The notes under the pieces were generated by a model. That model had not been told where the DNA came from and ran no database searches. It saw only the letters and a list, made by a program, of their open reading frames with translations. Source: Crocinitomicaceae bacterium (GTDB lineage: Bacteria > Bacteroidota > Bacteroidia > Flavobacteriales_D > Crocinitomicaceae). Taken from it: DNA of 56,119 nt. The position numbers and the translations under genes were made by a program. The stretch is taken from positions 1 to 56,119 of the forward strand of contig JALQYQ010000059.1 in NCBI GenBank assembly GCA_023262855.1, read 5' to 3'. Below are positions 35,635 to 44,297 of this stretch, piece after piece; the first letter of the stretch is position 1; each line of letters opens with the position of its first letter.

Positions 35635-36081
35635 ATGAAAAAAATAATGTTATCACTTGTTCTGGCTTTCGTTGCAATGGTTGGAATGAATAAAGCAGCT
35701 GCTCAAGTTGTTGAGTCTGGAGCAAAAATTGAATTCAACAAAGAAACACATGATTACGGTACAATTAAAAATGGTGCAAATGGAGAGTGTGTATTCGAAT
35801 TTAAAAATACAGGAGATGCACCATTGTTAATTTCTAATTCAAGAGGTTCTTGTGGATGTACAGTTCCTGAATGGCCGAAAGAACCAATTGCACCAGGAGC
35901 AACGGGAACAATCAAAGTGAAATACGACACGATGAGAACTGGAACAATCAACAAAAGTGTGACAATCTCTTCAAATGCTGTGAATGAGCCTGAGAAAGTT
36001 ATCTACATCAAAGGAAATGTACTTGCTCCTGAAACAGTAACGCCTCCAGTAAACGAATCTGGAGCACCTTCAAATCATTAA
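35635..36081 (+). CDS. secreted DUF1573 protein, copy 3
   Basis: A 148-residue paralogue of copy 1: signal peptide MKKIMLSLVLAFVAMVGMNKAAA, then the same Ig-like domain (HDYGTIKNGANGECVFEFKNTG, RGSCGCTVPEWPKEPIAPG, KVKYDTMRTGTINKSVTISSNAV) and the same tail (PVNESGAPSNH against PVNNSGAPIGN). The invariant block around the cysteine pair suggests a conserved ligand or disulfide. It has its own strong promoter and a terminator, so it can be expressed apart from copies 1 and 2. Function is unknown. Confidence 0.9.
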   Translation: MKKIMLSLVLAFVAMVGMNKAAAQVVESGAKIEFNKETHDYGTIKNGANGECVFEFKNTGDAPLLISNSRGSCGCTVPEWPKEPIAPGATGTIKVKYDTMRTGTINKSVTISSNAVNEPEKVIYIKGNVLAPETVTPPVNESGAPSNH

Positions 36082-36108
36082 GATTTAGAACTACTAAATA
36101 ATCGAAAA

Positions 36109-36138
36109 GCCATCTGTTTAATAACGGATGGCTTTTTT
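36109..36138 (+). terminator. rho-independent terminator after DUF1573 copy 3
   Basis: A 10-bp stem GCCATCTGTT / AACGGATGGC (one T-G wobble) with a TAAT loop at 36109-36132, then T6. Confidence 0.85.
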
Positions 36139-36211
36139 CGTTTTGTTGATAAATATCGAGAAATTGGACCTTCATTTTTTGTAATTTTAGTCTCCCCAAT
36201 TTTCATTAGAT

Positions 36212-39200
36212 ATGTACATTATTTTCGATACGGAAACAACTGGTTTACCACGTGATTGGAATGCTCCAATAACGGATACAACGAACTGGCCTCGTGTAAT
36301 TCAAATTGCTTGGCAATTGCACGATGAAATGGGGCGACTTATTGAACACAAAGATTTTTTGGTTCGTCCAGATGGTTTTGATATTCCATACGATGCTGAA
36401 CGTATTCATGGTATTTCAACTGAATTGGCAACGAAATTTGGCGAATCTCTAGATGATGTTTTGGTTCTATTCAATGAAGCTTTGGGGAAAGCTAAATTTG
36501 TTGTTGGACAAAATGTTGGATTTGATGTTAATGTTCTAGGGTGTGAATTCGTTCGTCAAAACGTTCAATCTCCAATGGCCTCGATGCCAGTTTTGGACAC
36601 GTGTACAGAAATTACTGCTGAATTATGTAAGTTACCGGGCGGACGTGGAGGTCGATTTAAATTGCCGACCTTAACTGAATTACATCAATTTTTATTCAAT
36701 GTTCCGTTTGGAGAAGCGCACAATGCAACAGCCGACGTTGAAGCAACAACGCGTTGTTTCTTTGAATTAATCCGATTGGAACATTTTCCCTTATCAATGT
36801 TGCAACAAGAGGAAAAATACATTGAGGACTTCAAAGCGTTTAACCCAGCTCCAATTGGTACGATAGGTTTAAAACACCTCAATTTAAAAGAGGAAAGCGA
36901 AAAATTAAAACAAAAACCTGCAAGTCAAACTTCAGTTCCTACTGAAGATTTATCTGAAGCACGTGCGCGCTTAAAGGATGTACCTTTTGCTCATTTGCAC
37001 AATCATACGCAATTTTCAATTCTGCAGTCTACGATCAATGTGAGTGGATTGGTGAACAAAGCTGTTGAATTGGGACATGAGGCAGTTGCATTGACAGATA
37101 CTGGAAACATGATGGCTGCCTTTCATTTTGAAAAAGCAGTTTCCAATTACAATAAAGCAGTAAAAGCTGATAGGGCAAAAGCACTTGAAAATGGTGAAGA
37201 GTTTACGAAGAAAGAATTACTGCCAATTATTGGTTGTGAATTCAATGTTTGCAAAAATTTAGAAGACAAAACTGTAAAGGACAATGGATATCAAATTGTT
37301 CTTTTGGCAAAAAATAAAAACGGTTACCAGAATCTGATCAAGTTGGCTTCAATGGCCTATACGAAAGGAATGTATTACGTTCCTCGTGTCGATAAAATGG
37401 TGATTGAACAATACAAGGAAGATCTCATTTGCCTAACAGGAAACTTGTATGGTGAAGTTCCAAACATGATTTTGAATGTTGGTGAAAATCAAGCAGAAGA
37501 AGCTTTACTTTGGTGGAAAGGGGTCTTTGGAGATGATTTATACATTGAAATCATGCGCCATGGACAAGAAAATGAGGAACGCGTTAATGCAACACTCATT
37601 AAATTTTCTGAAAAACACGATGTGAAGCTTGTTGCTACAAACAATACCTATTACATTGAGAAAACGGATTCTGAAGCCCATGATGTATTGTTGTGTGTGA
37701 AAGATAATGAATTGGTTTCTACACCGAAAGGACGTGGTAGAGGCTTCCGCTATGGACTCGATAATGAAGAATATTACTTCAAAAGTTCAGAGGAAATGAA
37801 AGAATTGTTTTTGGATTTACCAGAAGCAATTGAAAACATCGGTGAAATCATTAATAAATGCGAAGCTTACGGTTTAGCGCGTGATGTATTGTTGCCAGCT
37901 TTTGATATTCCTGAAGAATATCAAGATCCATTGGATTTAGAAGATGGTGGAAAGCGTGGAGAGAATAATTACTTGCGTCATTTGACCTATGTTGGTGCTG
38001 CGAAGCGCTACGAAGAAATTACGGATGAAATTCGAGACCGTTTAGATTTCGAATTGGCTACGATTGAAAAAACAGGATATCCTGGTTATTTCTTGATTGT
38101 ACAGGATTTTTGTCAGGCAGCAAGAGATATGGGAGTTAGTGTAGGGCCAGGTCGCGGTTCTGCAGCGGGTTCAGCTGTTGCTTATTGCATTGGAATTACA
38201 AATGTGGATCCAATCAAGTATGATCTCCTTTTTGAGCGTTTCCTAAATCCCGATCGTGTTTCCATGCCGGATATCGATATCGATTTTGATGATGAAGGTC
38301 GTGGTCGAGTAATTGAATGGGTAATAGAGAAATATGGGGCAAATCAGGTTGCTCAGATTATTACCTATGGAACAATGGCTGCGAAATCATCGATTCGAGA
38401 TACTGCGCGCGTGTTGGACTTACCATTGCCGGATGCTGATCGAATTGCCAAATTAATCCCAGATATTTCGTTGGGGAAACTCTTTAAAATGAGTGATCCT
38501 GAATTGGCCGATAAGCTTAAAAACAATCAAGAAGACATTGCTAGAGCAAAAGAACTGAAAAACATTGCTTTAGGAAATGATTTGGCTGCACGAGTTGTAA
38601 ATCAGGCACGTGCATTGGAAGGTTCTGTTCGAAATACAGGAATTCATGCCTGTGGAGTGATTATTACCCCAGATGATATTACCAATTTCGTTCCTGTTGC
38701 AACAGCTAAAGATTCAGATATGTATTGTACGCAATACGATAACTCTGTTGCTGAATCCGCTGGTTTGTTGAAAATGGACTTTTTGGGTTTAAAGACTTTA
38801 ACCTTAATCAAGTATGCTGTTAAAAATGTCAAGGAAACGAAAGGAATTGACTTAGATCCTGATAATTTCCCGATTGACGACGAGAAAACGTATGAATTAT
38901 TCCAGCGAGGTGAAACTGTTGGTATTTTCCAATATGAGTCACCCGGAATGCAAAAATACATGCGAGAGTTAAAACCGACAGTTTTTGCGGATTTGATTGC
39001 CATGAATGCCTTGTATCGTCCAGGTCCACTGGAGTATATTCCTTCCTTCATTAAACGTAAACATGGTGAAGAAACGATTGTTTATGATGTTGATGATTGT
39101 GAAGAATTTTTAGCAGAGACATACGGGATTACTGTTTACCAAGAGCAAGTAATGTTGCTATCTCAAAAGTTAGCTGGTTTTACGAAAGGTGAAGCGGATA

Positions 39201-40576
39201 CTTTGCGTAAAGCAATGGGTAAAAAAGATCGCCCGACCTTGGATAAAATGAAACCGGCGTTCTTAGAGCGTGGAGCAGCAAAAGGACACAGCATTGAGCC
39301 CTTGGAAAAAATTTGGAAGGATTGGGAAGCATTTGCATCCTATGCCTTCAACAAATCACACTCAACCTGTTACGCGTGGATTGCTTATCAAACGGCCTAT
39401 TTAAAAGCAAATTATCCAGCAGAATACATGGCTTCTGTGCTGTCGAATAACATGAACGATATCAAACAAGTTTCATTTTTCATGGAAGAATGTAAACGAA
39501 TGGGGGTTCCTGTATTAGGTCCGGATGTGAATGAGTCGAATTATCAATTTACAGTGAACAAAGAAGGTGCGATTCGCTTTGGTCTTGGTGCAATTAAAGG
39601 ATTAGGAAGTGGTCCTGTTGAGGCAATCATTCAAGAGCGCACTGATAATGGACCTTTCGATTCGATTTTTGACATGGCCAAGCGTATTAATTTGCGTTTA
39701 TGTAACAAGAAAGCGTTTGAAAGTTTGGCTTATGCTGGTGGATTTGACTCGTTTAAAGGCGTTCATCGTGCGCAATATTTCAAAGAAGATGGATCAGGGA
39801 AAACATTCCTAGAAAATGCAATGAAGTTTGGAGCAAGTTTTCAGGAAAGTGAAAATTCTTCTCAAGTTTCGATGTTTGGAGAATCAACTGGAACGAAAAT
39901 GCCAGAACCTGAAATTCCTAAAACAGAAGAGTGGGGAAGTATCTACAAATTGAACCGCGAGAAAGAAGTAGTTGGGATTTTTATTTCAGGCCATCCTTTG
40001 GATGATTTTAGAATTGAAATTGAATCATTTTGTAATGGTCGCGTTGGAATGCTCAACGAAATGGAGCTTCACAAAGGCAAAGATTTATTGATTGCTGCAA
40101 CGATAACAGATGCTGAGCATCGTTTTACAAAGAATGGAGATCCATTTGGTACATTAATCATTGAAGATTATACGGATTCATATAAATTGTTCTTGTGGCG
40201 GGAAAATTACTTGAAATTCAAGCATTTTATTCAGCCGGGAGCATTTATTGCTTTGAAAGGAAAAATTGAAATTCCACCAAGAAGAAGTGAATTAGAATTT
40301 GTCTTGAATTCAGTGGACATGCTTCAGAATTTGAGAGAAACGAAAGCAAATAGTATTCATTTGAAGGTTTCAACAAAAGCCTTGGATCAAGTAATGATTA
40401 TGGATTTGAATAAATTGTTTTTGGAAAATGAAGGGAAATGCAGTGTTCATTTCACGATTTTTGATGCACTTGACGGAGTAGAAGTTCGAATGCCTTCAAA
40501 AACAATTAAGGTTGATCCGAATAACACCTTGTTTAAAGAATTGAAAAAATTTGATTTAGAATTTGAAATTCGCTAG
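36212..40576 (+). CDS. dnaE: DNA polymerase III alpha subunit with N-terminal DnaQ-type exonuclease
   Basis: The replicative polymerase, 1454 residues. The N-terminal 200 or so are a DEDD 3'-5' exonuclease domain (IIFDTETTGLPR at 3-14, VGQNVGFDVNVLGCEF, EAHNATADVEATTRCF). The PHP domain starts at about 259 (FAHLHNHTQFSIL). The palm carries GPGRGSAAGSAVAY and the catalytic PDIDIDFDD (about 686-694), then fingers (KKDRPTLDKMKPAFLERG), HhH and an OB domain (about 1280-1370). E. coli DnaE is about 1160 residues without the exonuclease, so proofreading is carried in cis; this arrangement is common in Bacteroidota. It starts at ATG 36212. The stop abuts the convergent SirB1-like gene with no spacing. 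Confidence 0.96.
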   Translation: MYIIFDTETTGLPRDWNAPITDTTNWPRVIQIAWQLHDEMGRLIEHKDFLVRPDGFDIPYDAERIHGISTELATKFGESLDDVLVLFNEALGKAKFVVGQNVGFDVNVLGCEFVRQNVQSPMASMPVLDTCTEITAELCKLPGGRGGRFKLPTLTELHQFLFNVPFGEAHNATADVEATTRCFFELIRLEHFPLSMLQQEEKYIEDFKAFNPAPIGTIGLKHLNLKEESEKLKQKPASQTSVPTEDLSEARARLKDVPFAHLHNHTQFSILQSTINVSGLVNKAVELGHEAVALTDTGNMMAAFHFEKAVSNYNKAVKADRAKALENGEEFTKKELLPIIGCEFNVCKNLEDKTVKDNGYQIVLLAKNKNGYQNLIKLASMAYTKGMYYVPRVDKMVIEQYKEDLICLTGNLYGEVPNMILNVGENQAEEALLWWKGVFGDDLYIEIMRHGQENEERVNATLIKFSEKHDVKLVATNNTYYIEKTDSEAHDVLLCVKDNELVSTPKGRGRGFRYGLDNEEYYFKSSEEMKELFLDLPEAIENIGEIINKCEAYGLARDVLLPAFDIPEEYQDPLDLEDGGKRGENNYLRHLTYVGAAKRYEEITDEIRDRLDFELATIEKTGYPGYFLIVQDFCQAARDMGVSVGPGRGSAAGSAVAYCIGITNVDPIKYDLLFERFLNPDRVSMPDIDIDFDDEGRGRVIEWVIEKYGANQVAQIITYGTMAAKSSIRDTARVLDLPLPDADRIAKLIPDISLGKLFKMSDPELADKLKNNQEDIARAKELKNIALGNDLAARVVNQARALEGSVRNTGIHACGVIITPDDITNFVPVATAKDSDMYCTQYDNSVAESAGLLKMDFLGLKTLTLIKYAVKNVKETKGIDLDPDNFPIDDEKTYELFQRGETVGIFQYESPGMQKYMRELKPTVFADLIAMNALYRPGPLEYIPSFIKRKHGEETIVYDVDDCEEFLAETYGITVYQEQVMLLSQKLAGFTKGEADTLRKAMGKKDRPTLDKMKPAFLERGAAKGHSIEPLEKIWKDWEAFASYAFNKSHSTCYAWIAYQTAYLKANYPAEYMASVLSNNMNDIKQVSFFMEECKRMGVPVLGPDVNESNYQFTVNKEGAIRFGLGAIKGLGSGPVEAIIQERTDNGPFDSIFDMAKRINLRLCNKKAFESLAYAGGFDSFKGVHRAQYFKEDGSGKTFLENAMKFGASFQESENSSQVSMFGESTGTKMPEPEIPKTEEWGSIYKLNREKEVVGIFISGHPLDDFRIEIESFCNGRVGMLNEMELHKGKDLLIAATITDAEHRFTKNGDPFGTLIIEDYTDSYKLFLWRENYLKFKHFIQPGAFIALKGKIEIPPRRSELEFVLNSVDMLQNLRETKANSIHLKVSTKALDQVMIMDLNKLFLENEGKCSVHFTIFDALDGVEVRMPSKTIKVDPNNTLFKELKKFDLEFEIR

Positions 40577-41452
40577 TTAATCAAGAATATCGCGAAGTTC
40601 GGTTAATTCGAACACTTTTTCGCTGTTTCCAACTTCTTGAAACGATGAGATTAGATTCGTTAGCATTCTTCTGATTATTGAAGTGTTGGAACAAGGTTCG
40701 AAATATTCTCGATGATGAGGTAAATGTAATCCATCTAAAAATTCTTTAATAGAATTGGCATCGAGGATACTTCCTTTAGAAAATGGGTTGATATAGAACA
40801 GCACACCAAATTCATTTTTTTCTTGAAGGAATAAACTTGAACCGTTTTCATCCAAATAGGCTAAAATAAAATGATTCGGAAGGTTAACGCCATAGATTGG
40901 TAGATCGAGTGATTGAGCTATAATGCTATAAATCAAGGATAAACTTAAAGGATTACCTTTTCGAGATTCAATCACCGTATTGATAAACGAGTTCATTGGA
41001 GAATGAAAATGCTTCGAATCACCATGAAAATGATGCTCTCCAAAAAATATACGGTTGAATATTTTAACCTGTTCAAATGCCGTTTGTTTATTGTTGAGTT
41101 CTAACCAAATATCTCTTCGAATTTGCTGGATTGTTTGGGTGATTGCAGTTTCGTTTAAACCTGAATATTGATATTTCGCTACAATGATAGCGCCTTCAAG
41201 TAAATCTTTATCTGCGGAATCATACCATGATTTTAATTGAAATTTGGTGTTTTCAAATTGAATCTCATGAATGATTTGTTCAATCCTGCTTTGGAAAATT
41301 AACCCATACGTATCATCTTCCCAGGAATTTTCTAAAAAAGGAATCGCGTAAGGACCGTACGTCAACAGTTTATCCCTGACGTGCTCAAAAATTTGCTCAT
41401 CAGGATCGTCTATTAAACTAATTAACGCTTTTATAGAATTTTCATCCACCAT
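40577..41452 (-). CDS. SirB1-like transglutaminase-fold protein
   Basis: A 291-residue cytoplasmic protein of the SirB1/transglutaminase-core-2 family. An N-terminal helical (HEAT-like) part of about 80 residues (ALISLIDDPDEQIFEHVRDKLLTYG) is followed by the conserved core RKGNPLSLSLIYSIIAQSLDLPIYGVNLPNHFILAYL (about 158-194), the family's diagnostic block. I see no Cys nucleophile in that block, so catalysis is doubtful, as in other members. Function is unknown; relatives sit near translation-factor genes in proteobacteria. It is convergent with dnaE at zero spacing. Confidence 0.82.
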   Translation of the reverse strand: MVDENSIKALISLIDDPDEQIFEHVRDKLLTYGPYAIPFLENSWEDDTYGLIFQSRIEQIIHEIQFENTKFQLKSWYDSADKDLLEGAIIVAKYQYSGLNETAITQTIQQIRRDIWLELNNKQTAFEQVKIFNRIFFGEHHFHGDSKHFHSPMNSFINTVIESRKGNPLSLSLIYSIIAQSLDLPIYGVNLPNHFILAYLDENGSSLFLQEKNEFGVLFYINPFSKGSILDANSIKEFLDGLHLPHHREYFEPCSNTSIIRRMLTNLISSFQEVGNSEKVFELTELRDILD

Positions 41453-41550
41453 ATCCGAAACAAATGTAGACTAGTTTGAATAACATTTAATTTATCTTAC
41501 TGACTGTTTATCAATGCTAAAATGTTAATTAGTAAAAAGAATCACTAAAA

Positions 41551-41616
41551 ATGAAACCTTTCAAGGACTTGAGCGTTAAATTGTCAACGGATCAATTATT
41601 AACATCTACAGGTTAA
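41551..41616 (+). CDS. candidate 21-codon small gene with its own terminator
   Basis: An ATG frame coding MKPFKDLSVKLSTDQLLTSTG lies between the SirB1-like gene and the lipoprotein gene, ending 7 nt before a strong terminator hairpin. Nothing else accounts for that terminator: the leftward neighbour runs the other way and the next gene starts downstream. The peptide is loosely like the leader region of Bacteroidota peptide precursors, which end LSxxEL...GG, but here the frame stops right after one Gly and no core, protease or modification gene is near. A TTTG at 41475-41478 with TATCTTAC 14 nt later is a weak possible promoter. The alternative is a non-coding small RNA. Evidence is limited to the frame plus the terminator. 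Confidence 0.35.
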   Translation: MKPFKDLSVKLSTDQLLTSTG

Positions 41617-41623
41617 GAGAAGG

Positions 41624-41652
41624 GAGGCTTTTAGTTAAGCCTCTTTTTTTTT
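41624..41652 (+). terminator. rho-independent terminator of the small transcript
   Basis: A 7-bp stem GAGGCTT / AAGCCTC (41624-41630 and 41637-41643), extendable by A/G-rich to T pairing, with a 6-nt loop and a run of nine T. It marks the end of a short rightward transcript starting after 41452. Confidence 0.85.
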
Positions 41653-41708
41653 GTCCTAAGTTTGTTTACTTTGGTACGATTTTTATCGATAATAAAAAAA
41701 ACAGAACT

Positions 41709-42032
41709 ATGAAATCAATCTTAATTTTATCAATCATATTAACAATGATTGGTTGTGCATCTAAAAGAATGGCGAAAGAAAATCAAACAAATCAAACTGA
41801 TACTGTTTCAAAATATACAGGTAAAGTTATGGAAAGTGAAGGTTGTGGTTTTATTGTACAGACAAAAATTGATAATGTTGAAGTTTCATTATATGTTGTC
41901 AATTTGAGTGAAGAATTTAAAAAGGCTAACACTAAAGTTCAATTTGATTTTATCGATAGTCGTGCGATGATGCCGGAAAATTGTAAAGCATCTAAAGTTG
42001 TTGTTGCAGAAAATATGACATTAATAAAGTAA
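41709..42032 (+). CDS. small lipoprotein of unknown function
   Basis: A 107-residue predicted lipoprotein: MKSILILSIILTMIGC with the lipobox Cys at 16. The mature part is beta-rich (YTGKVMESEGCGFIVQTKIDNVEVSLYVVNL) with two further cysteines (CGF and ENCKAS), a pattern seen in small Bacteroidota envelope proteins of no assigned function. TTACTTTGG at about 41672-41680 is a possible -7 region. The stop abuts the convergent patatin gene with no spacing. Confidence 0.75.
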   Translation: MKSILILSIILTMIGCASKRMAKENQTNQTDTVSKYTGKVMESEGCGFIVQTKIDNVEVSLYVVNLSEEFKKANTKVQFDFIDSRAMMPENCKASKVVVAENMTLIK

Positions 42033-44261
42033 TTATTGCATCAAGGTTTTTAATCGTTGGAAAGATTTTAAATTGCTATTGCTGTAAAAAGCATTAGCAA
42101 TTTTTTGTTTTTCATTTTTTGTGAGATGCCATGACAGAGATATTCTGTCTTTTTTATTTTCACGCAAATTGAAGGTGACTAAATCAACGGGGAAAGGGAA
42201 TCCAAACGAAGCTGTTTTTTGCAGTTGTTCTTGATCGAAATCTTGTGTTCTTGGGAAATTGTTGTACATGTTTCCGAATGGTAGAGTTAACTTATCAATA
42301 AATGATATGTGCTTAAATTCTTCGTTATTTAAAATACGTTTTGTATCGCGAATTTCCAAAATAATCACACCTGACGTATTCTTATTGATCCAATCCTTCA
42401 TAGCGAATAAATACTCTACTGTTGTTTTTCGACCATAATTGTCCCTGATTCCAGCATCCATTAATTGCATTTCTGGAGAAGTTGGCATTGTAATCATCGG
42501 CATTATAAAAGGAAATGTAGAGCTAGATCTCAAGACACTTGAAAAACGTAAGTTTTGCGCGTCATTTGATTTAAAAAAAGACTGATAATCTATATTTTCA
42601 TATGAATTCCAAGCTTCTTTTGATTCTGTTAAGAAACTAAGGGATTGTGATGCGATTAATAATCTTCTGCCGTCATTCACAATAGTTGGGCTAAAAATCA
42701 TTAACGGAATTTGACCTTTACGTTCAGGGATGGCATAATATCCTAAGGTGTGTTGCAAATAATTGTCCGTGTTTTCGTGTAACTGTTCTTCAAATGCATA
42801 ACCTCTATCTTTGCTGTAAGTTCTACCATTATATTCGAACGTTCGATACCTGAAAAACATATCCGTTGTAGAGGCTGAAAATGCAAGTTTGTTAAGTAAG
42901 TCTTTTCCTAAATTTTCAGCAAAACGCTCGTCATAACGATTTACAATTTCTTTATTCGTGTATCGAAGCAAAATTTCTCGATAATATGCAGCACCTACCA
43001 TTCCGCCTGATGCACCGGTGATTAGGTTTAAGTGTTTAGAAAGTTGACCATTCAGTTCTTTATCACATTTTTGAAGAACTGTAAACGTCCACAAAGCACT
43101 TCTTGATCCGCCACCAGATGTGTTTAAAATGATAAGTTTTGGTTTCTCGTTTTCGGTTTGTTTTTTCCAATTCGATAAAAGGATGATTTGATTTGCATGT
43201 GATTTCCCGGATAAATCCTCATTTTTAACGTTTTCTGCAATTTCTTTCACGCCATATTTTTGAAGGTTCTTTTCTGAATAGTCAATTCCATAGGCGTAAT
43301 TAGTGTACTTGAAATAGTTGCTGTGTGTGCTTAAATAATTCATTCCGATTAAAACCCCAAAAATGATTGGGTAAGTCCAGCGATGAAACCATGACATTAG
43401 CGCACTGAAAAGCATGTGAATAATTGTCAATAATAAAATTATACTCATTGCAGCAGGAAATTCAAATAGGGGGTAGTCCACAAAAAATCCAAGTAAAACG
43501 AAAGTTATTATCGATAGAAGTTCAAAGATTGACGCATTAATTCTGTTTTTTGCATAAACGTGCTCAATAATCTCTTTGTCTAAATGATGTGTAGGACGTG
43601 ATTTGTAAATTTTGAATCCTTTACCAATGTAATAGAAAGGCCGTTCTTTTTCTTTTCGAAAATAATCGTACCATTTTTCTTTTACTTGTGTCATTGATTG
43701 AATTGGATTACGAGAGGTTTCATCGTAAGCTAAAGGTGTTCCTTTTTCACGCGTAGTTGGAAAGAAATAGAAAATTGATAACAGGATAAAGCTACCAAAT
43801 CCTCCTAAGAAAGAGATAGTATAAACGAATAAAAGGAAAGTTGAAGCCAATTCTTCAGTTTTCTGAAAATCAATCATTTTAACTAAATAAAAACAGATGA
43901 AAATGATCGGTATAAGAGAATTATTGATACAAAAACGATAAAATGGTTTGGAAATGGTCGATAAAAATTGATAGCGTGGACCAAGTTTGATATAGCTATA
44001 GGTGTTGTAGGCCATGGTGAAACCGCCAAATGCAAAGCCAAGTAATAAAAATGACCATGGATTTACTGTTCCTAAATATTCTGGGGAAAAAAACAAATAA
44101 GGAACACCAAATGCGCTTCCAAATGAATCTGAGACAATGGAAAAGAGGAGAGTCCAATAGAACATTGAAATTAAATTATACTTCAGCTGCCCTAAAATGA
44201 TTAAAAAAGGGAAGAATGAACGTAAAATACGTATTGTTTTAAAGTTGAAAACAGACCTCAT
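42033..44261 (-). CDS. polytopic membrane protein with C-terminal patatin-like phospholipase domain
   Basis: A 742-residue protein with an unusual layout. The first 330 or so residues contain about seven or eight hydrophobic helices (for example WSFLLLGFAFGGFTMAYNTY, SLIPIIFICFYLV, GSFILLSIFYFF, FELLSIITFVLLGFFVDY, SIILLLTIIHMLFSALM). They are followed by a patatin-type catalytic domain: the oxyanion loop TSGGGSRSALW (about 382-392), the nucleophile elbow GASGG (about 417), and the Asp in QLMDAGIRDNYG (about 602), DAG in place of the usual DGG/DGA. It probably acts on lipids at the inner membrane. The substrate is unknown. Confidence 0.82.
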   Translation of the reverse strand: MRSVFNFKTIRILRSFFPFLIILGQLKYNLISMFYWTLLFSIVSDSFGSAFGVPYLFFSPEYLGTVNPWSFLLLGFAFGGFTMAYNTYSYIKLGPRYQFLSTISKPFYRFCINNSLIPIIFICFYLVKMIDFQKTEELASTFLLFVYTISFLGGFGSFILLSIFYFFPTTREKGTPLAYDETSRNPIQSMTQVKEKWYDYFRKEKERPFYYIGKGFKIYKSRPTHHLDKEIIEHVYAKNRINASIFELLSIITFVLLGFFVDYPLFEFPAAMSIILLLTIIHMLFSALMSWFHRWTYPIIFGVLIGMNYLSTHSNYFKYTNYAYGIDYSEKNLQKYGVKEIAENVKNEDLSGKSHANQIILLSNWKKQTENEKPKLIILNTSGGGSRSALWTFTVLQKCDKELNGQLSKHLNLITGASGGMVGAAYYREILLRYTNKEIVNRYDERFAENLGKDLLNKLAFSASTTDMFFRYRTFEYNGRTYSKDRGYAFEEQLHENTDNYLQHTLGYYAIPERKGQIPLMIFSPTIVNDGRRLLIASQSLSFLTESKEAWNSYENIDYQSFFKSNDAQNLRFSSVLRSSSTFPFIMPMITMPTSPEMQLMDAGIRDNYGRKTTVEYLFAMKDWINKNTSGVIILEIRDTKRILNNEEFKHISFIDKLTLPFGNMYNNFPRTQDFDQEQLQKTASFGFPFPVDLVTFNLRENKKDRISLSWHLTKNEKQKIANAFYSNSNLKSFQRLKTLMQ

Positions 44262-44297
44262 TCTTCTAATATAGTGAAAATTAGAATGGGTTAGAGT

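Noticed and set aside
41551..41616. Naming the small frame a lanthipeptide or bacteriocin precursor.
   Set aside because: The resemblance is limited to a leader-like LSTDQL...G stretch; there is no core region, maturation enzyme or transporter nearby, so the name would be unsupported.
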